From NCBI GenBank assembly GCA_002394685.1, contig DGUP01000053.1:23800-87799 (forward strand): DNA of 64,000 nt, given 5' to 3'. Position 1 is the first letter of the stretch. Each line of letters starts with the position of its first letter. A program made the position numbers and the translations under genes. Positions 36,952 to 45,853 of this stretch are shown piece after piece. Source of the DNA: Treponema sp. UBA4307. Lineage in GTDB: Bacteria; Spirochaetota; Spirochaetia; Treponematales; Treponemataceae. Under the pieces are notes generated by a model that worked only from the letters and a program-made list of their open reading frames with translations, made no database searches and had not been told where the DNA came from.

Positions 36952-38124
36952 ATGAAAGAGATTCAATTGAAATACGGCTGTAACCCTAATCAGAAGCCTG
37001 CTAGGGTTTATATGGATGAAGGCGATTTACCAGTAACAGTAGTTAACGGTAAACCTGGATACATCAATCTGCTGGATGCATTGAATGGCTGGCAGCTTGT
37101 TAAAGAACTTAAAGAAGCTACCGGACTTCCTGCTGCAACTTCTTTTAAGCATGTTTCTCCTGCGGGAGCTGCTGTAGGTAGACCTCTCTCAGATACTCTA
37201 AAAAAAATCTACTACACAGATGACGTTGAACTTACCCCTCTGGCTTGTGCATATGCAAGAGCTCGTGGTGCAGACAGAATGTCATCGTTCGGCGACTTTA
37301 TTGCCCTTAGCGACAAATGTGATAAGGCAACAGCCCTTCTCATTAAAAAGGAAGTAAGCGACGGAATTATTGCTCCTGCTTACGATGATGATGCTCTTGA
37401 AATCCTTAAGGCAAAGAAAAAGGGAAATTACTGTGTTCTCCAGATTGATCCTGATTATGTTCCTGCTGATCTTGAAAAGAAGCAGGTCTTTGGAATTACT
37501 TTTGAACAGGGTCATAATTTTATAAAGCTTGATGATGAATGCCTTAAAAATGTAGTTACAGAAAAAAAGAATATTACTAAAGAAGAAAGAGATAATCTTC
37601 TTATTTCACTTATCATCCTCAAATATACTCAGTCAAATTCTGTCTGCTATGTAAAGGATGGACAGGCAATTGGTATTGGTGCAGGACAGCAGAGCCGCAT
37701 TCACTGTACAAGACTGGCTGGTGATAAAGCTGATAAATGGTGGCTGCGTCAGTCTCCAAAAGTTCTGGGATTGCAGTTCCGTGATGACATTAAGCGTGCT
37801 GACCGTGATAACACAATCGATGTTTATACAAGCGATGACTATGAAGATGTTCTTGCTGAAGGCGTATGGCAGAATTTCTTTAAGGTAAAGCCAGAAGTTT
37901 TCACTCGTGAAGAAAGAAAAGAGTGGATTTCAAAAAATACAGACGTTGCTTTAGGAAGCGATGCTTTCTTCCCATTTGGAGATAACATTGAACGTGCTCA
38001 TCGTTCAGGGGTTACTGTTATTTCACAGCCAGGTGGTTCTGTTCGTGACGACAATGTAATCGAAACCTGTAACAAGTACGGAATTGTTATGTCGTTCAGC
38101 GGTGTAAGACTTTTCCATCATTAA
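36952..38124 (+). CDS. purH: AICAR formyltransferase, stand-alone type
   Basis: About 390 residues that transfer a formyl group from 10-formyl-THF to AICAR in the penultimate purine step. The sequence opens MKEIQLKYGCNPNQKPARVY and includes the catalytic Lys-His pair in SFKHVSPAG, SSFGDFIALSD, and GIGAGQQSRIHCTRLAGDKA, and ends GVRLFHH. It lacks the IMP cyclohydrolase domain of classical PurH, as in the stand-alone enzymes of spirochaetes and some Firmicutes, so a cyclohydrolase must lie elsewhere. The start at 36952 matches the conserved N-terminus; an in-frame TTG at 36916 is the alternative. Its last 57 bases are duplicated at 39490-39546. Confidence 0.92.
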   Translation: MKEIQLKYGCNPNQKPARVYMDEGDLPVTVVNGKPGYINLLDALNGWQLVKELKEATGLPAATSFKHVSPAGAAVGRPLSDTLKKIYYTDDVELTPLACAYARARGADRMSSFGDFIALSDKCDKATALLIKKEVSDGIIAPAYDDDALEILKAKKKGNYCVLQIDPDYVPADLEKKQVFGITFEQGHNFIKLDDECLKNVVTEKKNITKEERDNLLISLIILKYTQSNSVCYVKDGQAIGIGAGQQSRIHCTRLAGDKADKWWLRQSPKVLGLQFRDDIKRADRDNTIDVYTSDDYEDVLAEGVWQNFFKVKPEVFTREERKEWISKNTDVALGSDAFFPFGDNIERAHRSGVTVISQPGGSVRDDNVIETCNKYGIVMSFSGVRLFHH

Positions 38125-38403
38125 TCTGATTTTACAGCTAATGCTTAAAAAATAATAAGGCCGGACTTTTAGAAATGAATCGATTTTCAAATTCTGAAAG
38201 TCCGGCTTTTTTATTTTCCAAGCGCTTTTCAAATTTCCACGTCAGAAATTATAAAAGTTGTAATTGAGTTTGGCGCTAAGTTTGCATCAAAAGTTTTATC
38301 GTCAAATACAATTATCTTTTCTTTAAGCTGTGCTAAGCTTTCCCCTTTGCGTTTATCTCCACTAGTGCGAACAAGTGTAACCTCTGTACCTGTTTTGGAA
38401 AAA
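38066..38403. repeat. 338-bp direct repeat, left copy
   Basis: Nearly identical to 39490-39826. This copy holds the genuine 3' end of the AICAR transformylase, its terminator and a non-functional copy of the GH30 gene's 3' end (38229-38403, minus strand). It explains most of the 436 bases between the two genes; the last ~150 bases are AT-rich and carry the promoter of the inserted lipoprotein gene. Confidence 0.95.
38160..38212 (+). terminator. Terminator of the AICAR transformylase gene
   Basis: Long hairpin with arms GCCGGACTTT and AAAGTCCGGC, extended by AGAA/TTCT, then TTTTTT. In the right-hand repeat copy (39584-39636) the stem has mismatches. Confidence 0.85.
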
Positions 38404-38523
38404 GAGAATTAATAAAATCGAATATTTATTTTTTATGTAAGATAATAAATATATTCTCAAAATGGAATAAAAAAAATTATTCATTTAACTGAAAAAAAAG
38501 CACTAAACTGAAAAAAGAAAGAC

Positions 38524-38552
38524 TTGCGTGTAGAAAAAGTTAGAATGATAAT
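38524..38552 (+). promoter_or_regulatory. Promoter of the inserted lipoprotein gene
   Basis: TTGCGT (38524-38529), 17-bp spacer, GATAAT (38547-38552). The predicted start point falls within a base or two of the ATG at 38561, which has no ribosome binding site, so the mRNA may be leaderless. Confidence 0.5.
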
Positions 38553-38560
38553 TAGATATT

Positions 38561-39463
38561 ATGAAAAAAAAGAATTTATTATTTATTACTTTTCTTATAC
38601 CATTGCTGATTCAGGTTTCATGTAAAAATAAACAACCTGAAATTATATATAATACTGAAATACCATTAGCAGATATAAATGATAAGGAATGGGATTTTTC
38701 AAGATTTTATACAACAGGATGTATTGATCATCCAGTAGTACATTTAAAAATAGGAAAGTCGACTTATTATTTTTTGGTTGATACAGGTTCTCCTTCGAAT
38801 CTTTTTTGGGGAATTCCGGATGACTCAATGGAAATAAATGAAGGTGGAAATGTAAAAACTTATGGAACTAATATAAAGATTGATAATAATTTTGTCCGTA
38901 TATGTTTTTCTGATAAATGGTCCAAAGAATTAAAGCAATATTTTAAACCGAATGTTATCGATGGAATTATAGGAGAAGACTTTTTACAGAATTATAATAA
39001 TGTGGTATTTGATTTCAATAACGGAAAAATTTGTTTCGATGCAGAATCTATAAGTGATGATAGTACACCATTGTTGTCTTTATCTCCATATTATCCTTGT
39101 ATTGAATTTACAGCTTCTGGCAAAACAGAATATGGAATAATAGACACAGGTTCATCAGTTTTTTCAATTAGAGAAAATTTTGGAGATGGAAAATCTTATT
39201 TTAATAGTAAAGAATTTTATGATGCTGCACGTGGAAAAGAGAAGTTAAAAAAGAGTTTTAGAAATAATCCAATAATTAAGGATATAAAAATTGTTAATCA
39301 AAAATACAAAGAAACATTGGCCTTTGAATGGGATTCGAATTCTATTGTATCGCTTGAGTCAATCCTTCCATTAAGCCGTAACCTTTCTGGCTTAGGAAAT
39401 TGTTTTTGGAATGGACACGTAATTCAGTTGGACTTTTATAATAATGTATTTAGAATAAAATAA
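38561..39463 (+). CDS. Retropepsin-like lipoprotein inserted between duplicated gene ends
   Basis: 300 residues. Signal peptide with lipobox LIQVSC. Two aspartyl protease-like motifs: YFLVDTGSPSNLFW and YGIIDTGSSVFSIR, separated by the 'IIGEDFLQNYNNVVFDF' motif seen in retropepsin-like folds. It is a shorter relative of the protein at 2687-4291. Function is inferred to be periplasmic proteolysis or peptide binding. The gene is more AT-rich than its neighbours and lies exactly between the two copies of the 338-bp repeat, so it was acquired or duplicated into this place. Confidence 0.75.
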   Translation: MKKKNLLFITFLIPLLIQVSCKNKQPEIIYNTEIPLADINDKEWDFSRFYTTGCIDHPVVHLKIGKSTYYFLVDTGSPSNLFWGIPDDSMEINEGGNVKTYGTNIKIDNNFVRICFSDKWSKELKQYFKPNVIDGIIGEDFLQNYNNVVFDFNNGKICFDAESISDDSTPLLSLSPYYPCIEFTASGKTEYGIIDTGSSVFSIRENFGDGKSYFNSKEFYDAARGKEKLKKSFRNNPIIKDIKIVNQKYKETLAFEWDSNSIVSLESILPLSRNLSGLGNCFWNGHVIQLDFYNNVFRIK

Positions 39464-39489
39464 TGGAGCAAGGGAAAATTGCCTAAAAC

Positions 39490-39826
39490 CCTGTAACAAG
39501 TACGGAATTGTTATGTCGTTCAGCGGTGTAAGACTTTTCCATCATTAATCTGATTTTACAGCTAATGCTTAAAAAATAATAATGCCGGATTTTCAGAAAT
39601 GAATCGATTTTCAAATTCTGTAAGTCCGGCTTTTGTATTTCCCAGTGTTTTTCAAATTTCCACGTCAGAAATTATAAAAGTTGTAATTGAGTTTGGCGCT
39701 AAGTTTGCATCAAAAGTTTTATCGTCAAATACAATTATCTTTTCTTTAAGCTGTGCTAAGCTTTCCCCTTTGCGTTTATCTCCACTAGTGCGAACAAGTG
39801 TAACCTCTGTACCTGTTTTGGAAAAA
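39490..39826. repeat. 338-bp direct repeat, right copy
   Basis: Matches 38066-38403 at an offset of 1424/1423. Here the AICAR transformylase end (39490-39546) is the broken copy and the GH30 end (from 39652) is the working one. Confidence 0.95.
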
Positions 39827-41193
39827 TCAGAGAGGTCATAAGTGTAAGGAGAGACATTGTTACTTGAGTTGACTGCAACGATTACAAGTTTTTTCGATAG
39901 AGAATCATAAGCGGCAATATTTCTGTTTGATGTAGTATAAATGATTTTTGAGCCTGGACGAATAAACTTTGTAAATTGTCCAAATCCAAAATATTTTTGA
40001 GTTAGAATAATTTCCTGTCTGTCATGATTTGCAGTTGCAAGTCCCCAGAATCCTTTTTTGTAATCTGGAGCTCCACCGTCTGCTTTACCATTGTACCCTT
40101 CCTGTGAAACATGGGAGTCAATGACCTGCCATAATATCCAGGCACTAGGTTTGAGGCCGTTCATGTCTTTTATGATTTTTTCAGCAAGGCCTAGAGCGGG
40201 TGCCATTTCTCCGGCATTTACTCCGCTGGTATAAGATCCATCAACTTCTGACATCCACAGATTTTTTCCTTCAGCGGCGGCAAGAGAATTTAATTCACTT
40301 AATTTAGTGCCGTTGTAGGTATGGGTATCTATACGGTGGATAGAATCTTTTGCTTGGTCAGAAAGTGCCAGATAGGAATCAATCTGATTGTCAACGCTGG
40401 TTTCATCTGTCCCTGCAACTAATACGGAATTCAGGCCTTTTTTATCCAGAGCTTCTCTTGTAAGTGTAAGAATTTTTGACTGGGATTCGCCTTTTGAAAA
40501 ATGACAACCTTCCTGTTTATTACTCAGGGCATGCCAGAAATTTGTATCCGGTTCGTTCATTGGTTCAAGACTTTGAATTTTAATTCCGTCCAGTATTTGA
40601 AGATTGTAAGTTACTTCTGCAAGGTAATGGGCAAAATCATCATAACATTCACTTTTCAGATTATCATCTGTTGGAACAAAGGCTCCGGATGAACAGCCGC
40701 TTTCTGTCATAAAATACGGCGGAGAATTAGAAAAAGCTTCAACAATAAGATTGTCTGGACAGGCTATTTTGATTTCCCGCAAAACGTTACGTTGCGTTGC
40801 ATCACTGTTCCAGTCATAAACATATGTTTTAGAGTCCGGGTCAAAATGCATAAAGCCATCCATATTTGAATCGCTTCGTGTAATATGATCATGAGAAGGA
40901 TCATCTCCTCCACCAATATTATAACGGGCAATGTTTAGGCCGATTCCTTTTTCCAGAGAAAAAAATGCTTCTGCGGCCTGGCGACTGAGTTCATTTGAAT
41001 ACCCAATTCTGTTTGCCCACCAGCATAGACTGGTTCCCCATCCTTCAAAAATTCCATTGTTAATGGAAGAAATATTATCCGGATCGATTTTGATTAGATT
41101 TTCATTTACCATAGATTTTCGCTGATGTGATTTGCATGAAGATAATGAAAAAAGTAAAATAGAGCACAATGATAGAGTTATGATATTTTTCAT
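39652..41193 (-). CDS. GH30-family glycosidase lipoprotein
   Basis: 513 residues. Signal peptide with lipobox LSSC. The (beta/alpha)8 domain carries NGIFEGWGTSLCWWA and the general acid/base Glu in SLEPMNEPDTNFW; the nucleophile Glu is in NLWMSEVDGSYT. The pattern is closest to the endo-beta-1,6-galactanase-like branch of family 30. The C-terminal ~130 residues are the usual beta-sandwich. Predicted to cleave plant or mucin-type galactans outside the inner membrane; linkage specificity is inference. Divergent from a GH32 gene, so the two form a glycan-degrading pair. Its 3' 175 bases are duplicated at 38229-38403. Confidence 0.88.
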   Translation of the reverse strand: MKNIITLSLCSILLFSLSSCKSHQRKSMVNENLIKIDPDNISSINNGIFEGWGTSLCWWANRIGYSNELSRQAAEAFFSLEKGIGLNIARYNIGGGDDPSHDHITRSDSNMDGFMHFDPDSKTYVYDWNSDATQRNVLREIKIACPDNLIVEAFSNSPPYFMTESGCSSGAFVPTDDNLKSECYDDFAHYLAEVTYNLQILDGIKIQSLEPMNEPDTNFWHALSNKQEGCHFSKGESQSKILTLTREALDKKGLNSVLVAGTDETSVDNQIDSYLALSDQAKDSIHRIDTHTYNGTKLSELNSLAAAEGKNLWMSEVDGSYTSGVNAGEMAPALGLAEKIIKDMNGLKPSAWILWQVIDSHVSQEGYNGKADGGAPDYKKGFWGLATANHDRQEIILTQKYFGFGQFTKFIRPGSKIIYTTSNRNIAAYDSLSKKLVIVAVNSSNNVSPYTYDLSDFSKTGTEVTLVRTSGDKRKGESLAQLKEKIIVFDDKTFDANLAPNSITTFIISDVEI

Positions 41194-41272
41194 ATAGTTT
41201 TATATTACAATTGCAAATTGCCGGTGTCAAATTTTCTTTCACAGAATCCCTCTAATATGCTATGATGCTCCC

Positions 41273-42607
41273 ATGAGTACAGACAGACAGTTTAATTTTC
41301 ATTTTGTTCCAGTAAAAGGCTGGATGAATGATCCTAATGGATTGATTTATGCAGACGGTAAGTATCACATTTTTTTTCAATATAATCCTGAATCTACAGT
41401 CTGGGGACCTATGAACTGGGGGCATGCAGTTAGTCAGGATTTGCAGCACTGGAATCAACTTGAAAATGCAATTGAAGTTGATGAGAATGGCTATGCTTTT
41501 TCCGGTTCAGCAGTCACTTTGAAAGAACAGGGGCCTTATTATCTTCTATATACAAGTCATAATCCTCAGAGTGGGGAACAGCAGCAGTGCCTTGTTGAAT
41601 CTGAAAATCTGGAAACTTTTAAGAAGTATGAAAAAAATCCTGTAATAAAAAATCAAAAGAATGAAAAGGGCTACAAAAAAGATTTTCGTGATCCTAAAGT
41701 TTTTTCTTCACCAGATAACAATTCTTTTGTGGCAGTAATTGCGGCGGGTAAAATAATCGAGTTTTATTCAACTGATGATTTTAAGAACTGGTCTTTTGCC
41801 GGCAGCTTTAATCCTCAGGAGTACGGACTTGAAGGAATTTGTGAGTGCCCGGATTTGCTTTATTTTCCATCCCAAAATCAGAATGATAAAAAAAATGGAA
41901 AGTGGATTTTGCTTTTCAGTATGATTTTAACTGAAGACTGCATGAAGGCACACAATTATTCCAGAGAAAAACTTGTTTTCTATTTTACAGGTGATTTTGA
42001 CGGAAAGACTTTTACAGTGAATCCTGATAAAAAAGAAGCACTGCTTCTGGACTATGGGCCTGATGCTTATGCTTACACTTCTTTTGCCGGCGTAAAGGAA
42101 CCGGTGCTTATGGCCTGGGGTGAAAACTGGGATTATGCTGCCAGAACTCCTGCTGAAAATTATCGTGGAAAAATGACAGCTCCCCGGATTTGTATTCTGC
42201 AGTCTAATGAAGATGAAGAATATCTCTGTCAGATTCCATATTTGCCGGAAGAGGTTCTGGATAATAATTCTAATCTTTATAACTGTGCTGTTGGCGAAAG
42301 TATTGTTTATGAAAACGATTTGGGGCAAAGTCTTTCAATCACTGTGGAAGAAAAAGAAATAGTTGTTGAAAGAAAAGGTTGCGGCACGGAGAAATTTGCA
42401 CCTGAACTTTCCGTCCAAAAATACAATCGGTTTACTGCGCCAAGAAAATGGGCTGACGGAGGAACAGGTGTAATGGTTCTTGAAGACAAGGGGTACTTTG
42501 AAATTTTCTGCGAAGGCGGACTGACAGTGTTCAGTGTGGACACCTGGGCTGATGCACCCCTTGTTTGTAAAAAGAATCTTAGTCTTGATGATCAGCTGGA
42601 GTGGTAG
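41273..42607 (+). CDS. GH32 beta-fructosidase (sucrose/fructan hydrolase)
   Basis: 444 residues, no signal peptide, so probably cytoplasmic. The family 32 motifs are clear: WMNDPNG with the nucleophile Asp20, FRDPKVF (transition-state stabiliser), and ECPDLLYF with the acid/base Glu. It would release fructose from sucrose, sucrose-6-phosphate or short fructans. The C-terminal beta-sandwich is short (about 130 residues). Its 3' end overlaps that of the convergent methyltransferase by 29 bases. No transporter or regulator lies beside it. Confidence 0.93.
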   Translation: MSTDRQFNFHFVPVKGWMNDPNGLIYADGKYHIFFQYNPESTVWGPMNWGHAVSQDLQHWNQLENAIEVDENGYAFSGSAVTLKEQGPYYLLYTSHNPQSGEQQQCLVESENLETFKKYEKNPVIKNQKNEKGYKKDFRDPKVFSSPDNNSFVAVIAAGKIIEFYSTDDFKNWSFAGSFNPQEYGLEGICECPDLLYFPSQNQNDKKNGKWILLFSMILTEDCMKAHNYSREKLVFYFTGDFDGKTFTVNPDKKEALLLDYGPDAYAYTSFAGVKEPVLMAWGENWDYAARTPAENYRGKMTAPRICILQSNEDEEYLCQIPYLPEEVLDNNSNLYNCAVGESIVYENDLGQSLSITVEEKEIVVERKGCGTEKFAPELSVQKYNRFTAPRKWADGGTGVMVLEDKGYFEIFCEGGLTVFSVDTWADAPLVCKKNLSLDDQLEW

Positions 42608-43343
42608 CCTGATTTTTGGAAGCAAGGCCTGCAGCTTTAGAAAAAACTTTTTCTATGTACTGGGCCTCGCTTTCGGAAAGGGCTGCCCTGGAAAGAATAT
42701 TATTCCAGAAGTTTTCCATATCTTCACGGCCGGTCACTTTAAAAAATCCAATATCCTGAAGTGAGTCTGCAATGGTGTCAACGGTTTTGTCCAGGCGCTC
42801 CCTTGTAATCGGCAGGTAGCCGGTTTTCTGTCTGCTTGTTGAACGGAAGAAGTGGTAGCACATAATCTGAACCGCATGGCTTAAATTCAGAGAACCGAAT
42901 TCTTCACTTGAAGGAATTGTGACTGCCAGATTACATTCGTTAAGTTCATCGTCTTCAAGACCGGTGCGTTCGTTGCCAAAAACAAGAGCAAGTTTCTGAC
43001 CGTCCTGTTCTTCTCCATTTCCAGTAATTCTGTCAGCAAAATCTGTTAATTCTTCCGGCAGAAGAAGTTTTCCCTGGCGTTTCTTTCCTTTACGGCGGGT
43101 TGTTCCTGCTGCAAAAGCACAGTCTTTTACTGCATCAGTGATAGAATCAAAAAACTGGGCATTTTGATAAATATCAAAGGCATGAATTGAAAGAATTCGA
43201 ACTCTTTCTTCGTCTATATCCTCTTTTTTTGCAACAATGCGGAGAGTATGAATTGAATTGTTTGCCATAGCTCTGCATACGGCACCAATATTACGGCTTT
43301 CTTCAGGTCTGTCTAAAACAACGACAACATTATTAAGATTCAT
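42579..43343 (-). CDS. TrmH/SpoU-family RNA 2'-O-methyltransferase (TrmJ-like)
   Basis: 254 residues with the SPOUT trefoil-knot motifs: VVLDRPEESRNIGAVCRAM at the N-terminus, LALVFGNERTGLEDDEL, and IPSSEEFGSLNLSHAVQIMCY near residue 150. The C-terminal helical extension is the TrmJ type, which methylates position 32 of some tRNAs using S-adenosylmethionine. The tRNA target is inferred. The gene is convergent and overlapping with GH32. Confidence 0.88.
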   Translation of the reverse strand: MNLNNVVVVLDRPEESRNIGAVCRAMANNSIHTLRIVAKKEDIDEERVRILSIHAFDIYQNAQFFDSITDAVKDCAFAAGTTRRKGKKRQGKLLLPEELTDFADRITGNGEEQDGQKLALVFGNERTGLEDDELNECNLAVTIPSSEEFGSLNLSHAVQIMCYHFFRSTSRQKTGYLPITRERLDKTVDTIADSLQDIGFFKVTGREDMENFWNNILSRAALSESEAQYIEKVFSKAAGLASKNQATTPADHQD

Positions 43344-43400
43344 GTAAAAAATATACTCTTAAAAGTGGAAATTTGGAATTACTTTCCTTATAATATACGT

Positions 43401-44078
43401 ATGGAAGAAAGTGATAACTTTGTAGGGAAGACCGCACTTATTGTTGGAGGCACCCGGGGCACAGGTAAAGAAATTGCCTTTATGCTCAGGGATATGGGGG
43501 CTTCTGTATATGTGACCGGCCGCTCATCAGCTTTTAAAGCAGAAGATAAAATCCATTATATTTGTTCCGATTTGGAAAAGGAAACTTTCGCTTCACTTGA
43601 AAGAGAAGAAATCCTTCAGGTAATAAATTGTACTGATATTCTGGTTTACTGCTGCGGTCCCTTTCTTCAGAAAACAATTGCCCAGACTTCGGCAGATGAT
43701 TGGGAGAAAATGGCTGTAATGAATTACGGATTGCCAGGTGCTTACCTGAGTTCAGTTCTGAATCATCAGGTGGAGCAGGGGTGGGGAAGAAATGTTCTCT
43801 TTGGAGGGACCCGCACCGAATCTGTAAAGGCTTACAAAACCAACTGTGCCTATGCTGGTGCAAAAACCGGTTTAAGTGTTCTAGTTAAATCTGCTGCTGC
43901 TCAGTATGCTCAGTCTGGCATTACGGTGAATGGAATTTGTCCAGGTTTTACTCACGATGCCCCTGAAAATACTCAAAATATCAGCGAAAGACAACTTGCA
44001 TATAATGTTCGGACACTTTTATGCCGAAAAGAACTTAATGGTGTTCTTCTGAATGCGGATTTTGGCTGGAATCCATGA
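43401..44078 (+). CDS. Short-chain dehydrogenase/reductase
   Basis: About 225 residues from the ATG at 43401; an in-frame GTG at 43365 is the alternative and neither has a strong ribosome binding site. The NAD(P)-binding motif is GGTRGTGKEIA, CCGPF replaces the usual NNAG, and the catalytic pair is in CAYAGAKTGLS (YxxxK). ITVNGICPGFT is the standard downstream block. It resembles FabG-like 3-oxoacyl reductases, but the changed NNAG motif argues for another substrate. Divergent from the methyltransferase gene. Confidence 0.87.
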   Translation: MEESDNFVGKTALIVGGTRGTGKEIAFMLRDMGASVYVTGRSSAFKAEDKIHYICSDLEKETFASLEREEILQVINCTDILVYCCGPFLQKTIAQTSADDWEKMAVMNYGLPGAYLSSVLNHQVEQGWGRNVLFGGTRTESVKAYKTNCAYAGAKTGLSVLVKSAAAQYAQSGITVNGICPGFTHDAPENTQNISERQLAYNVRTLLCRKELNGVLLNADFGWNP

Positions 44079-44173
44079 TTGGAGTTCTTGGAGATATTAG
44101 ACATTAAGTTTGACAGAATCGTGCAGATTAGATAGAATATAGATTGAATAATTGGAGTTAGAAGGCGGATATC

Positions 44174-44722
44174 ATGGCGAATAATGAATTAGTTCCTGGC
44201 TTTGACGAGGACAGAGAGGACAGCTTAAAGATTCAGTTGCAGAAGCTGGATGATGTGGCAAGCTGCATTATCATTACATTAAACGGCTATATTGATACAT
44301 ATAATTCAGTGTTTTTTCAGAAGCAGGTAGGTAAGATTATTTCAGCAGGATTCGTTAATTTGATTTTTAACTGTGCTAGCCTTAACTATGTTTCTTCTAC
44401 TGGTATTGGTTCATTTACTTCTTTCCTTAAACTTGTAAAACCTAAGGGCGGAGATGTTGTTCTTATGAACATTCAGCCAAAGGTTTATGAAGTATTCTCT
44501 CTTCTGGGATTCAGTCAGTTCTTTAATATTAAGGATACACTTTCTGAAGCAGAAGAGTTCTTTAAAAAGGGTGCTCCAGTTGAATCATCTGTATTCCCTA
44601 AGATTTTTGCCTGCCCGGTTTGCAGCAAGAAGCTTAAGGCTACAAAGAGCGGTCGTTTCCGCTGTTCAGACTGTAAGTCAATTCTGGCAATTGATCAGGG
44701 TGGTCACGTATTCCTTGGCTGA
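44174..44722 (+). CDS. STAS-domain protein with C-terminal zinc ribbon
   Basis: 182 residues. Residues ~20-125 are a STAS domain, as in anti-sigma factor antagonists, with the phosphorylatable Ser region NYVSSTGIGSF. Residues ~145-170 form a zinc ribbon (FACPVCSKKLKATKSGRFRC, then SDCK), uncommon on single-domain STAS proteins. Spirochaetes have partner-switching proteins of this kind, but no matching SpoIIE-type phosphatase or RsbW-type kinase lies nearby. A strong terminator follows. Confidence 0.85.
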   Translation: MANNELVPGFDEDREDSLKIQLQKLDDVASCIIITLNGYIDTYNSVFFQKQVGKIISAGFVNLIFNCASLNYVSSTGIGSFTSFLKLVKPKGGDVVLMNIQPKVYEVFSLLGFSQFFNIKDTLSEAEEFFKKGAPVESSVFPKIFACPVCSKKLKATKSGRFRCSDCKSILAIDQGGHVFLG

Positions 44723-44755
44723 TTTTGGTCTGAATCATTTTAAGCGAAAATCAAC

Positions 44756-44787
44756 ACGGTGCTTCAAAAGAGGCACCGTTTTTTTTT
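44756..44787 (+). terminator. Terminator of the STAS gene
   Basis: Hairpin with arms ACGGTGC and GCACCGT, then nine T residues. Confidence 0.9.
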
Positions 44788-44869
44788 ATTACCATGAACA
44801 AAATCAAATAGCAGGCAAATAAAATACTTTCGTTGAGTTTTGCCTTATTCCGTGTTATTCTTGTAGCAA

Positions 44870-45853
44870 ATGAGTAATTCTGGAAGAACCGGGCTGAATC
44901 TATTAATTCGGGCTGTTTTATACACAATAATTTTAACTTTTTCGGCAGCGCTTTTTGTTTTTGTCTTTGATTCCTGTCAGTCGCTGGCTGTACATGGATA
45001 TATGATAAAAATGCCTTTCAAAGCTTTTATTATCTTTGTCCTGACTTTTTTACCTTTTGGTCTGCAGTCAACAACTCTTTTTCTTCTATATTATTTAATC
45101 AGACACGGCTCTTACAAAATTATTCCAGTTATTGTATTTGTTGTTATCAACCTTGTATTGTGGTTTTTGCTCAGCCCTCTTTCTGTAAAATTAAAGGATA
45201 AGATGGTTGAAAATAATGCCGCTCTTTTCAGTAAGGAAGCTCTGGCTGAAGGTTACGGTGAAGAAAATGGTACTTTCAAAAATCAGGGCTCTTATGTTTA
45301 TTATTTTTCCATGGCAGGGGAAGGTGATCGCAGTCCTGGATTTGTAATTGACCTGGACGCTCTGGAAAAGAAGGGGGAAGTTTTCCAAAGCGGCAAATAC
45401 AGCGGCATGGTTGAAAAGATGAGCGACACTCTGGTGGAAGATGCAATACAGACTCCAAAGGCTACCGACTGGATAATTGACCGTTTTGTAAATCTCTTCA
45501 GTCTGGAAAACACTCTTTTACATCTGGACTGGGCTTACTGGCTGAGTTTTGCATCCCTTGCACTGGTTCTTATAAGTCTTCTGGCATTCCGTAATTTTTC
45601 CCAGTGGAGACTGATGAATTGGGTAATAATCAGCATACTGTTCCTGGCATTCCTTGTCTTTAACTATTATGCCTGGATTCCGGATTCCTTTATGAATGGC
45701 TTCCGGGAAAAGATTAACGGCTGGCTCAAGTTCATTCCTTTTGTACATAATCAATTTGCAATTTTCTTTAATCTTATATTTACTATACTGCTGTCTGTTA
45801 CAGGAATCATTGTTGATGTTAAGGGCAGGGCTCGATTCGCGGAGGATAATTGA
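44870..45853 (+). CDS. Multi-pass membrane protein, function unknown
   Basis: 327 residues with about six predicted helices: three in the first 95 residues, a ~125-residue extracytoplasmic segment (MAGEGDRSPGFVIDLDALEK), then three more. No enzymatic motif. The stop codon shares a base with the next gene's ATG (TGATG), so the two are translationally coupled and probably form one complex. Confidence 0.75.
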   Translation: MSNSGRTGLNLLIRAVLYTIILTFSAALFVFVFDSCQSLAVHGYMIKMPFKAFIIFVLTFLPFGLQSTTLFLLYYLIRHGSYKIIPVIVFVVINLVLWFLLSPLSVKLKDKMVENNAALFSKEALAEGYGEENGTFKNQGSYVYYFSMAGEGDRSPGFVIDLDALEKKGEVFQSGKYSGMVEKMSDTLVEDAIQTPKATDWIIDRFVNLFSLENTLLHLDWAYWLSFASLALVLISLLAFRNFSQWRLMNWVIISILFLAFLVFNYYAWIPDSFMNGFREKINGWLKFIPFVHNQFAIFFNLIFTILLSVTGIIVDVKGRARFAEDN

